The translations under genes and the position numbers were made by a program. Below, in pieces: positions 57,301-64,000 of a DNA stretch of 64,000 bases. This DNA is from Catonia carolina (taxonomy: Eukaryota > Arthropoda > Insecta > Hemiptera > Achilidae): positions 26,120,393-26,184,392 of the forward strand of contig JAQMRL010000006.1 of NCBI GenBank assembly GCA_035578175.1, written 5' to 3'. The stretch's first letter is position 1, and every line of letters starts with the position of its first letter. Under the pieces are notes generated by a model. The model had not been told where the DNA came from. It was given only the letters and a program-made list of their open reading frames with translations, and did not search any database.

Positions 57301-59231
57301 GGTCTGGCCATGCCTATACGGCATTTTATTTCCTGTGTATTGTATATGCTGGTTCCCAGTTAACAATACTGTTGTACCCTCTCTATCCAGGTCTGGTTGA
57401 TAAAGGGTGATTCAAAAAGAGCGCCGGTTTTTAAACGGCTGGTAAATTTTTGTTTATCGGTTGGCAACATTGTTTGACCACATTTCTATTTTGGAGAACA
57501 TTCCGATTGACGATTCAGTTGTAGTTTCTCTTATTCGCAGTGTAGTACTCTCGCAGTCTGTGTCTAACCATGGAGAAGTTTACTATTGCGCAACGAGTGT
57601 TAATCGTCAAAACATTTTACCAGAGTGGAGAGAGTTATGCGGCTACTGTCAGGCGACTTCGCGGTACTCTAGGACATAATGAAGCACCGAATGAATCAAC
57701 AGTTCTCTGGCTCATGAAAAAGTTTTTTGAGACTGGTTCAACAGTCGACCTTAAAAGTTCTGGACGTCGTCGTTCTGGCCAAACTGAGCAGAATGTTGTG
57801 TTGGTTCGTGACAGTGTGGCTGTTAACCCAGCAAATTAGGGAGTTTTTGTGGCGTCATTTGGATGGAATGGACATTGACGAGTTGTGGTTTCAGCAGGAT
57901 GGTGCCACCTGTCACGCTGCACGAGAAACAATGTTGTTGCTCCGTGAACGGTTCCAGGATCGCATCATTTCTCGTAATTCCGACCATCAATGGCTACCAA
58001 GGTCGTGTGACTTGACGCCTTGTGACTTTCCTCTTTGGGGTCATCTGAAGTCATTGGTGTATGCCAATAAACCCCGAAACATCAATGACTTGAAGGAGGA
58101 AATTTGACGGGTTATCGGGCAAATGGAAGTCGAAACTTGTCGTGCAGTAATATCCAATTTCATGGACAGAGTTGATGCGTGCCAGCGCAGTAGAGGAGGA
58201 CACATGCATGACATCATTTTTCATACATAAAATCGGAAGGAAAGATGAACTTGTTGACGTATTTATTTTCAGTTTTTCAATAAAATAAATCTCTTAATTT
58301 GATATATCAAAACCGGCGCTCTTTTTGAATCACCCTATATATAAAGGTAAACTATTTAAAGGAACGCACCTTTATATTAACTACATAATACATAAATTTT
58401 TACTTTCTCTTGCCTATATGAATATATAGGAAGGAAAGTATTGTTTTCATGTACATTTTTCAAAATCAAGTTTTCACCGGATATACACGTTTTCAGACCC
58501 ATGAACCCAAAAAACATGTTTTCAGGGATTGGTCTGTGTATGTGTGTGTGAACAAAATATCTCAAGAATGGAACATCGTACAAAGTTGAAACTTTAGTTA
58601 AGTACTAGAGCACCATACACAAATATTTTCATCAAAATCGGTCAACCAAAAGTAGTAGTTTATTCAAAGTAGTAGTTTATATCGCCTCATTTACTATAGT
58701 TTTTATGCTCTACGATTCAGGATTGGCTGTGCTCTCATAGAAAAAAATGGTATTTTTAAGATTGCATTCTTAATATGCATTTAGGGGAGAAGTGTATATA
58801 ATCAAAATTGTAGAAAATTTAAAAACCTACAACTTTTACTTCAAACATTTCTTTGTATAACGCTTAGTTTATAGGAAATTAAAAGATCTACAACTTTTAT
58901 TTTAAGCATTTTTCTCTACAGAGCCTAGTTTAATGTCAAAGAGTAATTTTTCATATTATTAAGCCAAACTAAAGTTGGTTTTCATTTTGTATCATTCACT
59001 CATGATTAAAATTAGGTTGTTTTTTTGTTTATTTCTAATGATAGGTTATATTATTCATTATTTGCATTGGCAAGAGAAAGTCGGGTGAGTGTTTCAAACC
59101 AATTTTTTAAAATGTTATAATCATTTTAACAAATTATAAACGGTTTTTTGTTTTAATAATTTCAGATAATAATGTCGGCATATTCTTATATAATGGTTCT
59201 TAAAAAGCTAAAATCTAAAGGCATCATCTAA
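47515..59231 (+). CDS. Odorant receptor OR-B, five coding exons, 421 aa
   Basis: Tandem paralog of OR-A on the same strand, same family and expected role. Exons 47,515-48,353; 52,432-52,531; 53,382-53,486; 56,627-56,782; 59,166-59,231 give 421 aa with GT-AG introns and no stop. Exons 2-5 are exactly as long as in OR-A (100, 105, 156, 66 nt) in the same phases. Exon 1 is 21 nt longer, with extra residues after NCRE and in the loop before the exon end (ENNLLDNSIKLKKLN). Conserved landmarks are MDKFHTELNIPLIL, GGKFTVVPAWFPFD, DTIFYNLISRQT, STNWFGCPKD, GVYPVSSESFLS and MSAYSYIMVLKKL. The start at 47,515 is chosen because it aligns with OR-A. The gene spans 11.7 kb; its introns hold at least nine recognisable transposon insertions. 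Confidence 0.95.
48400..49017 (+). mobile_element. Unclassified TIR transposon M2, copy 1 (OR-B intron 1)
   Basis: 618 bp. It starts CAGTGCCCTAGAAGTAACGG and ends with cctttacctcttaggtacag, an imperfect inverted repeat of about 30 bp. It is flanked by ATTT at 48,396-48,399 and 49,018-49,021. A near-identical-length copy is at 54,370-54,985. No transposase frame, so non-autonomous. Confidence 0.8.
49022..49590. other. OR-B intron 1, mostly unassigned
   Basis: AT-rich. At 49,098 another M2-like end appears (ctgtacctaagacgtaaagg then gtgttaat), without a partner, probably a truncated third copy. Confidence 0.4.
49597..49985 (+). mobile_element. S1 element in OR-B intron 1
   Basis: Complete S1 from gttgttgtttaggccattag to gacactccacctgtctgtta, followed by tggggaag. 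Confidence 0.85.
50278..51210 (-). mobile_element. Tc1/mariner-superfamily element with DUF4817-type HTH, internally deleted, copy 1
   Basis: Left end GGGTGATTCAAAAAGAGCGC; right end ttttgaatcaccc, which lacks about 16 bp present in copy 2 (57,405). On the minus strand, a frame from 51,061 starts MEKFTIAQRVLIVKTFYQSG with a two-part helix-turn-helix (STVRRLMKKFFETGSTVDL, GRRRSGRTEQN). It then jumps at a deletion near 50,710 into CTRNNV. A second frame at 50,682-50,383 carries WPPRSCDLTPCDFHLWGHLK with the last catalytic Asp, to the C-terminus. The first two catalytic residues are deleted. Located in OR-B intron 1. Confidence 0.85.
51211..51687. other. OR-B intron 1, unassigned
   Basis: AT-rich with no recognised element. 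Confidence 0.4.
51688..52045. repeat. ~360-bp inverted repeat (hairpin element)
   Basis: The left arm, from about 51,692 (aaattacagtataaatgaaa), passes through cggtggtaccaccttc and aaaattaaaaattaaaattt to cagtcatttagattaaaact. The right arm mirrors it to 52,042. The arms are about 165 bp with few mismatches and the loop about 25 bp. The block aagaaggtggtaccaccgaa is itself palindromic. It is either a fold-back transposon or a head-to-head duplication. Located in OR-B intron 1. Confidence 0.85.
52046..52431. other. OR-B intron 1, last part
   Basis: AT-rich, no recognised element; contains the branch point and acceptor tract for exon 2 (gtcttttacag). Confidence 0.4.
52432..52531 (+). CDS. OR-B exon 2
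   Basis: 100 nt. Acceptor tttacag|AA, donor GCA|gtaagt. Encodes IGKTLNKLYSPAFVLLLFFE then VTTICLDGFTLIA. Confidence 0.95.
52570..53310 (+). pseudogene. LINE fragment in OR-B intron 2
   Basis: Disrupted frames include LVKSFTYLGRKIL at about 52,685 (YLG motif), then ASNFFQTVRNLVWDQEVP near 53,045 and IGWF-ETFENLWEY. The order fits a non-LTR ORF2 after the reverse-transcriptase core. It fills most of this 850-bp intron. Confidence 0.5.
53382..53486 (+). CDS. OR-B exon 3
   Basis: 105 nt, phase 0. Acceptor gttacag|TCA, donor CAG|gtaaac. Encodes SDIDLLQLATLFAYFFGNLL then LLFIICVLGDHLIHQ. Confidence 0.95.
53505..53960 (+). repeat. Three tandem ~150-bp units in OR-B intron 3
   Basis: Units at about 53,508-53,660, 53,665-53,810 and 53,812-53,960. 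Each carries aacttactcttggatccatc, aacttaaaattttaatactt, gtatcaatatgaatcaaact and cacacttgtttatcttcgat, and ends in an A-rich tract. The array starts about 20 bp past the exon 3 donor. Confidence 0.9.
53961..54235. repeat. A-rich low-complexity tract
   Basis: Long runs of A with ttacaaaaaaa repeats and two degenerate copies of aaacgct-ttatttaaca. It continues from the tandem array and was probably produced by the same expansion. Confidence 0.85.
54370..54985 (+). mobile_element. Unclassified TIR transposon M2, copy 2 (OR-B intron 3)
   Basis: 616 bp, from CTGTGCCCTAGAAGTAAAGG to aacttctaaggtacag. Flanked by ATAT at 54,366-54,369 and 54,986-54,989. Collinear with 48,400-49,017 throughout (for example ataggcctcagaatttg, gaagtcctgtgggtgg, ggttcttctgaaaaattac). 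Confidence 0.8.
55135..55195 (+). repeat. Rep-D end-block fragment
   Basis: aattgtgtccaggagacttc then cgaggaagtataggacgtgtc matches the last part of the 189-bp repeats at 45.7 and 46.2 kb. Confidence 0.55.
55318..56230 (+). mobile_element. Defective mariner-like element (OR-B intron 3)
   Basis: Ends TGAGGGTGAACCAA and its inverse TTGATTCACCCTCA, with TA on both sides (55,316-55,317; 56,231-56,232). The transposase remains begin at about 55,474 (MSKQQVYFSTAQQ, stop) with the mariner helix-turn-helix, WHKEFKDG, and then VGYILEDDRQARASVITEQV and VRWVPRLLG. The frame then skips to HSTYSPNLLPCDFHLFGPLK and the C-terminus. The D1 and D2 catalytic region is deleted and at least three stops are present. 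Confidence 0.85.
56231..56626. other. OR-B intron 3, last part
   Basis: AT-rich, no recognised element; ends in the exon 4 acceptor ttacatttcag. Confidence 0.4.
56627..56782 (+). CDS. OR-B exon 4
   Basis: 156 nt, phase 0. Acceptor catttcag|TCA, donor TCA|gtaagt. Encodes SRDILKLGFSTNWFGCPKDV ... GVYPVSSESFLS. Confidence 0.95.
56800..57290 (-). pseudogene. LINE 3' fragment (minus) 17 bp from OR-B exon 4
   Basis: Minus-strand frame KKDTEVISTIKCRKFQYFRH, IMRNDLQYSLLQAILQGKMY and GPSRRRVSWLLKLRTWFGKS, then a (GAA)n tail at 56,802-56,818. This parallels the tail of the element at 24,790 (YFAHVMRN, IIQGKIEG, GPGRRRTSWLRNLRQW), so it is the same or a sister family. Confidence 0.8.
57405..58335 (+). 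mobile_element. DUF4817-type element, internally deleted, copy 2
   Basis: Full inverted ends GGGTGATTCAAAAAGAGCGC / GCGCTCTTTTTGAATCACCC. The frame MEKFTIAQRVLIVKTFYQSG runs from 57,570 to a stop at the deletion joint (57,837-57,839). The rest resumes as FLWRHLDGMDIDELWFQQDG, then ATCHAARETMLLLRERFQD and LPRSCDLTPCDFPLWGHLK. It retains the second catalytic Asp (QQDGATCH), which copy 1 lost, so the two deletions are independent. Located in OR-B intron 4. Confidence 0.85.
58397..59105 (+). repeat. Rep-A copy (plus), internally deleted, in OR-B intron 4
   Basis: From the 5' block (tactttctcttgcctatatg) to the 3' block (ggcaagagaaagtcgggtga). The middle is shortened (agtagtttattcaaagtagt shows a local duplication). 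It ends about 60 bp before the exon 5 acceptor. Confidence 0.85.
59166..59231 (+). CDS. OR-B exon 5 and stop
   Basis: Acceptor aatttcag|ATA. Encodes IIMSAYSYIMVLKKLKSKGI I and TAA at 59,229-59,231. It is bracketed by two Rep-A copies in opposite orientation. Confidence 0.95.
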   Translation: MIMSAYSYIMVLKKLKSKGII

Positions 59232-59344
59232 TTATATTAAGAAGCTTACAGAATAATACAAAAATATATTATTATGGTATAATAGGAAAGTTAACATGTC
59301 TAGTTAATAAATATTCTCAGTTTGGTGCGGATTCAAACAGAAAT

Positions 59345-60282
59345 AAAAAATCTGGTGTGAAACACTCACACAACTTTCTCTTGCCAATGCAAATGATTAA
59401 TAATATACCTAACATTATTAATAAAATATTAGAAATAAACAAAAACTAACCTCAAAAACATAACCTTATTTTAATCACGAGTGAATGACGCAAAATGACA
59501 ATCGAACTCAGTTTGGCTTAAAAATACGGAAAATCACGCTTTCACGCTAAACTAGGCTCTGTAGAGAAAAATGCTCTAAACAAAAGTTGTAGATCTTTTA
59601 ATTTTCTATAACTTTTATTATATATACTTTTGTCGTAAAATGCATACTAAGACCGAAATGTTAAAAAAATCGATTTTTCTCACGTTTTCGTGAGAAAAAA
59701 ACAGAAAATCGCAAATTACCGCTAAACTAAGCGTCATACAAAAAAATGTTTGAAACAAAAGTTGTAGGTTTTTAAATTCTCTACAACTTTTATTATATAA
59801 GTTTTTGCGCTAAAATTTATATTAAAGCCGTAATCTTAAAAAAACAACGTTTTTACGTGAAAACAGCCTCACCGAGAATTTCAGCAAACATGGCACCTAC
59901 CCTATCTTGTAGAGAATAAAAAATTGAGTAAAATAGGCGATTTTAAAAAAAATCGTAGGACCAGTTTTTGAGAAAATCGCAAAAAACTGAAAAATTATAC
60001 GAATAAACTACTACTTCCGGTTGACCGATTTTGATGAAAATGTTCGTGTCGCGTCCGGTAGTGGTATGTAACTTAAGTTTCAAGTTTCAAGTTCGTACGA
60101 TGTTCCGTTCTTGAGATATTCTGTTCACACACACACACACACACAGACCAATCGCTAAAAACATGTTTTTTGGGTTCAGGGGGTCTGAAAACGTATAGAT
60201 CCGGTGAAAACTCGATTTCGAAAAATCGACATGAAAACAATACTTTCCTTCCTATATATTCATATAGGCAAGAGAAAGTAAA
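59345..60282 (-). repeat. Rep-A copy (minus), near full length
   Basis: From aaatctggtgtgaaacactc to ataggcaagagaaagtaaaa. CA microsatellite at 60,126-60,144. It lies 114 bp past the OR-B stop, so the OR-B 3' UTR and poly(A) site either fall before it or use its sequence. Confidence 0.9.
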
Positions 60283-60389
60283 AATCAAGTTATTTCCGTT
60301 AATGTTTTCTGATCAGCAATATGAGGGCCAGTTTTATTTTAAATAATGACAAGTGAAAATAGAAGAAATTTTTTATCACTAAAATTTAT

Positions 60390-60650
60390 GTACAGTGGAC
60401 CCTCACTTTACGATGCACTCACATTATGGTATTTCACTTTACGATGTGTCATCAAATTAGTCATCAGATTCCCAAAGTCGCACGTGCTCCTGACCCGCCA
60501 ATCGTCAACCCCTACAGTAAGAAGTTCTGATCGAATGTACTCCCTCCCTTTTGTCAAGATACCCTCGACCATGCTACCCGCACCCTCCCATCATCAGCTC
60601 AAGGTTGTTTCTGTTTTTCAGTTTTGTCACAGCACCCATACTATTTAGTA
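60390..60650 (+). mobile_element. Possible pogo-type fragment
   Basis: Starts CAGTGGACCCTCACTTTACG, a pogo/Tigger-style terminal sequence. A matching right end was not found, so the limits are arbitrary. The 100-codon frame across it is unsupported. Confidence 0.4.
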
Positions 60651-61065
60651 CAAGAAATAGCAACATACGATTTTTGGATTCGTAACCTACACATAAGGTT
60701 AGTGGGCCTGGATTGGGTTTGAAATTCTGGTTTCAACCAGAAGTGGTCCAATCTCGAAATTAAAGTCGGAATTCGGAAACAAATATAATGTTATTCAATT
60801 CCTCTTGAAGTAGATACAGAAATCATTGGGTTTGAAGTTCCAGATTCGACCAGAAGTGACCCAAAACCGGAAGTCAAGAAATCAAAGTCAGAAACTACAA
60901 GAGATAGGAACAAATGGTTCTCAGATTTGTAATCAACACAAAAAGTTAGTGAGCGTGGATTGGGTTTAAAGTTTCGGTTTCGACCGGAAGTGGTCCAAAA
61001 TCGGAAGTCAAGAAATCAAATCTGGAATTTGGAAACAAAAATAGTGTCATTCAATTCCTCTTTTC
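60650..61065 (+). repeat. Rep-B: ~130-bp units, third locus
   Basis: About two and a half units: caagaaatagcaac, ggattcgtaacctacaca, gtttgaaattctggtttcaa ... caaaaccggaagtcaagaaa, tttcgaccggaagtggtcca. No tRNA-like head. Confidence 0.75.
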
Positions 61066-61145
61066 TTTTTATAAACTACCACCAGACACGAGTCTCATAA
61101 AAAGGATTTTTTTAAACAAAATGTTAACTTTTAACACCTACCGAG

Positions 61146-61334
61146 TTGTCAAGGGAAGTAATATGGCTGAAAATAGAAAGTAATAACATTTACAATTTTC
61201 AACTGCTCATCTGGCAAGAAGATGAGGCCCCAGTCCACTTTGGAATAACTTTCAGATATCCTCTCTTACAATTTACATTTTTGTATGGGAAAGAAACAAA
61301 TCCCCCACAAAGTACAAGTAGAAATGAGGGTTAA
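61146..61334 (+). pseudogene. Possible DDE-transposase scrap
   Basis: The frame contains LLIWQEDEAPVHFGITFRYP, reminiscent of the FQQDGAPPHFG box around the second catalytic Asp of DUF4817-associated transposases. It is short and one-motif. Confidence 0.3.
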
Positions 61335-61609
61335 AAATGAATGTTTACACAACTGATTTATTTATTTACTTTTTTAATATTATATACTATTTTATTTAAT
61401 AATAAGTATGTATAACAAATAGACTAATAAAAGAACCAACAAAATATCATAGTGTTTTTTTTTTGAAGCACAGATTCCCAGAGTTGACAACAACTGAAAA
61501 TAAAATACTAATAATACTTTAGCATCACTTTATGGAAATAAGGAAAAGAATCTTTAATGAAGGAGATAAATAGATGGATAGAAAGAGAGATAGAGAGCTT
61601 TTTATGGCA
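61335..61609 (-). other. Probable SRPRA 3' UTR
   Basis: AT-rich sequence downstream of the SRPRA stop on the minus strand. AATAAA words occur on that strand near 61,350 and 61,390 and could serve for polyadenylation. Transcript evidence would be needed. Confidence 0.4.
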
Positions 61610-61735
61610 TCATTTCATGAGAGCATGGACAACTGCTTTTGCATTTAATGATTTAAGATCAGTGTATGTTTGTCCAGTACCAACAAAGACTATTGGTTGA
61701 CCTGTGATGTAAGTCATTGAGATTGCAGCTCCCAC
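61610..61735 (-). CDS. SRPRA: SRPRA last exon
   Basis: 126 nt including TGA at 61,610-61,612. Acceptor ttcag|GTG on the minus strand. Encodes the 41 C-terminal residues with the conserved [11 protein letters not shown] closing loop of the GTPase. Confidence 0.95.
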   Translation of the reverse strand: MGAAISMTYITGQPIVFVGTGQTYTDLKSLNAKAVVHALMK

Positions 61736-62695
61736 CTGAAGAAAAAAAAGAAAACGGAACATTATACACTTATCTGAAGTTTTTAGTAATCAAACATGAG
61801 TAAAATTATTAACTGTTAAGGCTCCGGCTGTTCCGTACTGTTACGCTTCTAATACACAGCGGCTGTATTACATTCCTTTCCCATGATGTTACACACACAA
61901 CGTGTGGCTATTAAATAACAAGAGTGATGTAGTAAAAAATTTAATTTTAATTTTGTACATAATCACTTATTGTCACCTTCAATATACATTCCTTCTCTTT
62001 CCCTACAACGCTCCATGCGAATTTTCCATTGTTGGAAACAGTGCTGGAAGTCATCTTCTGTCAGCTCCTTCAGGACACATGCCGCTTTCCTCTTCTACAA
62101 CTTCCACATACTCAAATCTCGTCCCTTTTAATGCAGATTTCACCTTAGGGAACAGGTAGATTTTTTAAAAATTTTTGGTTAAAAATTTTTGGTTAACGTC
62201 AGACTGTTCTGCAATTACTCCTAATGCAGACGGTGAAGGATGAAATGATTTTTTCATCCTTCACTGTCTGCCTTAAGGTAGAAGATAATAACATGTGATG
62301 AAACGCGGTTTTTTACTTATGATCCGGAAACAAAGCGCCAAAAGTGATTTTCATTTTGCATCATTTACTCATGATTAAAATAATGTTATGTTTTTGAGGT
62401 TAGTTTTTTGTTTATTTCTAATGTTTTATTACTAATGTTAGGTTATATTGTTCATTATTGTCATTGACAAGAGACAGAAGTGTGGGTGTTTCACACCAGA
62501 TTTTTCAAATTTACTTACCTTATCATCAATAGTATCAAATTTGGTGAGAACAATGCCATCGATTAAATGTGGATTAGCTGAAGATGAATAGTCAGCCATC
62601 GCTTGATTAAATTTTACCAACTGATCAACAGCTTCATTTCCGACGAGAGCTTCACCGACAAATAATACCAAATCTGGTTCATTTACTTTGACAAG
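61610..62695 (-). CDS. SRPRA: Signal recognition particle receptor subunit alpha, last two exons (partial)
   Basis: C-terminal 100 residues of the SRP receptor alpha GTPase, which docks SRP-ribosome complexes at the ER membrane. Exons 62,519-62,695 and 61,610-61,735 (minus) join in phase 0. Landmarks of the SRP-type G/N domain are [15 protein letters not shown], then the guanine-specificity motif [10 protein letters not shown], then [40 protein letters not shown] and K-stop. The order and spacing match the conserved eukaryotic protein to its terminus. The upstream exons (N-terminal X domain, NG-domain P-loop, DTAGR) are not seen up to 64,000 and must lie further on. The gene faces OR-B, convergent. 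No break is seen in the part present. Confidence 0.95.
61895..62338 (-). mobile_element. Rearranged mariner fragment in SRPRA intron
   Basis: Same mariner family as 37,559. The left part (61,900-62,160) is the inverted C-terminal/3' end, reaching further inward than in the first copy ([11 protein letters not shown] region on the minus strand). After an S2 scrap, 62,284-62,338 reads in the opposite direction as the central region [18 protein letters not shown]. Inverted 3' end and forward centre thus occur side by side here too, but with a different joint. Confidence 0.75.
62180..62275 (-). mobile_element. S2 SINE tail with self-inverted end
   Basis: gttaacgtcagactgttctg, ctaatgcagacggtgaagga then tgaaatgattttttcatcct and tcactgtctgcctta. 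The last part is the inverse of gcagacggtgaaggatgaaa, so a short hairpin formed from S2 body sequence. Confidence 0.65.
62340..62506 (+). repeat. Rep-A 3'-end fragment touching SRPRA exon
   Basis: aaagtgattttcattttgca through gtttatttctaatgttttat to gtgggtgtttcacaccagat. Its 3' end is about 12 bp from the 5' splice site of the 62,519-62,695 exon. Confidence 0.8.
62519..62695 (-). CDS. SRPRA: SRPRA penultimate exon
   Basis: 177 nt (59 codons). Acceptor ttcag|CTT and donor AAG|gtaagt on the minus strand. Encodes [20 protein letters not shown] ... [10 protein letters not shown]. The 77-codon frame that runs on past the donor ends in Rep-A sequence and is not the protein. Confidence 0.95.
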
Positions 62696-63250
62696 CTGAA
62701 AAAAATCATACTCTTGTTAATTTCTAATATTTTACTGAAATAAATGTACAAATTTTGAATAAAAAACTTCAATCCTAAATACTTTCTGCCATAAATTAAA
62801 ATTATTACTGAAAATTTACAAAAAAAAGATAAATAAAAAATACAATAATTTACTCACGGTGCGCTCAGTTATTAAAATTACTTTGTCAAAATTAATTTTT
62901 TCTAATAACTGAGGTACATATTTATTTGAAGTCCAGCTGTCCTTTGTTTGCTCCTACTGTCAATAAATAATGACGTCACTGAGCATGCACATTATTTACA
63001 AATGTGTACACGCTGATTAAAAAAGACATTACTTACGTAAAGACATTAATTACGTAACTACATTAAATTTTAAAAGTATTTGAATACAAGAGATACTTTT
63101 AAAAGTTTTTTAGTATTTTTATAAATAAAACTGTTATTATATCATACTATCATGATTGATGTTGTAATGAACAATACATTTTTTATACAAATGGTGTACT
63201 TTATTTCCATTCTTTTTCATAAATAAACGTGGTTACACGTTATGTATTAC
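62696..63250 (-). other. SRPRA intron, unassigned
   Basis: AT-rich intron sequence upstream of the penultimate exon. No further exon of the gene is recognised. Confidence 0.5.
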
Positions 63251-63254
63251 ATCT

Positions 63255-63325
63255 GACCTCTGAACATGGGACCCCGGCGCAGAAGCCAGTTGCGCAAACC
63301 ACTATGCCAATGGGCAGGCAGGATC
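63255..63325 (-). repeat. S2-like tRNA head in SRPRA intron
   Basis: gggaccccggcgcagaagcc, agttgcgcaaaccactatgc then caatgggcaggcagg: the inverse of a tRNA-like head (ATTGGCATAGTGGTTTGCGC). Confidence 0.6.
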
Positions 63326-63349
63326 AACCAGTAAGCAATTATACTCCCA

Positions 63350-63575
63350 ACGAACGAAAGACTGCAGATGAGATCTAGCCAATAACAGCCAAGGTCAGAT
63401 GTGAGGTTGCCCCTTTGCTAAGTCACACGTTCCACTGAACTCCAGCTGACATTTTGTTAGGCTGTCATCCACAACGTGACAACACAATATACGATTAACG
63501 AAAGTCAATTGGCTCTGTGCTGTGATCTAGGTCACTATGCTCCGCCTTCATCTGCAGTCTCTAGTTCGTTAAGCT
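63350..63575. mobile_element. ~225-bp MITE-like element
   Basis: Inverted ends: AACGAACGAAAGACTGCAGA at 63,350 against the inverse of tctgcagtctctagttcgtt ending at 63,572 (about 20 bp, with 2-3 mismatches). No ORF. Only one copy in the window, so the family is unverified. Confidence 0.6.
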
Positions 63576-64000
63576 ATAGTGTGATGAATTCGTAAAAACA
63601 TCCATTAAGCTAAAAGAACACAATTTTTTTCAAAATAATAAGCCCTTCCCACATTATCAAAAATTTTGTGCGCAGTAAATGATGACCCAGATTTGCGAAT
63701 TTCAAAAGAAGAACTTTTTAAAGATTTTTAAAATCTTTAGGTTTTAAATATTTAAAAAGAAATGTAAAAACTATTGTTACTGAAAAACGAGATATATACT
63801 AACTAAATTAGAGTTATCCGACGAAGAATGTTAAAAGATATAAGTAGCTCTTCATAGTTTAACAAATAAACTACATTATATACATTACAGTTTTAAAATG
63901 AGGTCAATAAAATTAATCAATTAAAAAGAAAACTAAACTTAATTGGAATACATCCATTAAGTCGTGGACCCCAGAGTACACCCTGTAGTAGCTGGCTTTG
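63576..64000. other. AT-rich end of window, nothing recognised
   Basis: Presumably SRPRA intron. No exon could be recognised. Confidence 0.4.

Noticed and set aside
62438..62671. 77-codon minus-strand frame as a stand-alone gene
   Set aside because: It is the SRPRA penultimate exon read through its donor into a Rep-A fragment.
62855..62950. Possible further SRPRA exon (a GTGAGTA donor on the minus strand near 62,855)
   Set aside because: The translation before the donor has stops and does not match the expected sequence preceding LVKVNEPDL.

Overview
The window is eukaryotic and AT-rich, and it comes from an insect nuclear genome. The clearest evidence is a pair of intact seven-transmembrane odorant receptor (OR) genes, a family confined to insects, with canonical GT-AG introns. 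The 3' end of the conserved gene for signal recognition particle receptor alpha (SRPRA) is also present. The order cannot be fixed from sequence alone; the mix of tRNA-derived SINEs, mariner and pogo elements, and gene introns swollen by transposons would suit a large hemipteran-type genome.

Layout. Positions 1-36,200 hold no convincing host gene. They are a mosaic of transposable-element copies: a roughly 400-bp SINE-like family (called S1 here), tRNA-derived SINEs (S2, S3 and S4-like), an unclassified 0.9-1.0 kb family (Rep-A), a tRNA-headed repeat with about 130-bp tandem units (Rep-B), decayed non-LTR retrotransposon 3' ends, a pogo/Tigger remnant and one apparently intact mariner (8,987-10,314). 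Positions 36,699-44,616 hold a complete five-exon OR gene (OR-A, 414 aa). Positions 47,515-59,231 hold its tandem duplicate (OR-B, 421 aa), with identical lengths for exons 2-5 and identical intron phases. Introns of both, especially OR-B, are filled with different transposons. Positions 61,610-62,695 on the minus strand hold the last two coding exons of SRPRA; the rest of that gene lies beyond 64,000.

How the genes relate. OR-A and OR-B are same-strand tandem paralogs and would each form a heteromeric channel with the co-receptor Orco in olfactory neurons. SRPRA is an unrelated housekeeping GTPase of the ER-targeting machinery, convergent with OR-B. The rest is mobile DNA. Several insertions are nested with readable target-site duplications, so a relative chronology can be reconstructed.

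Most notable: (1) the two complete OR gene models; (2) a mariner with 43-bp identical terminal repeats and an intact DD34D transposase, sitting in a Rep-A copy whose paralog at 13.5 kb keeps the empty site; (3) a mariner turned into a fold-back element, with both ends derived from its 3' end, and a second rearranged copy in an SRPRA intron; (4) an apparently unclassified 616-618 bp inverted-repeat transposon with 4-bp target duplications, present twice in OR-B introns; (5) the abundant Rep-A family, with an internal tandem duplication and inverted terminal motifs, two opposed copies of which bracket the last exon of OR-B. All calls were made by reading the sequence; no database search was run.
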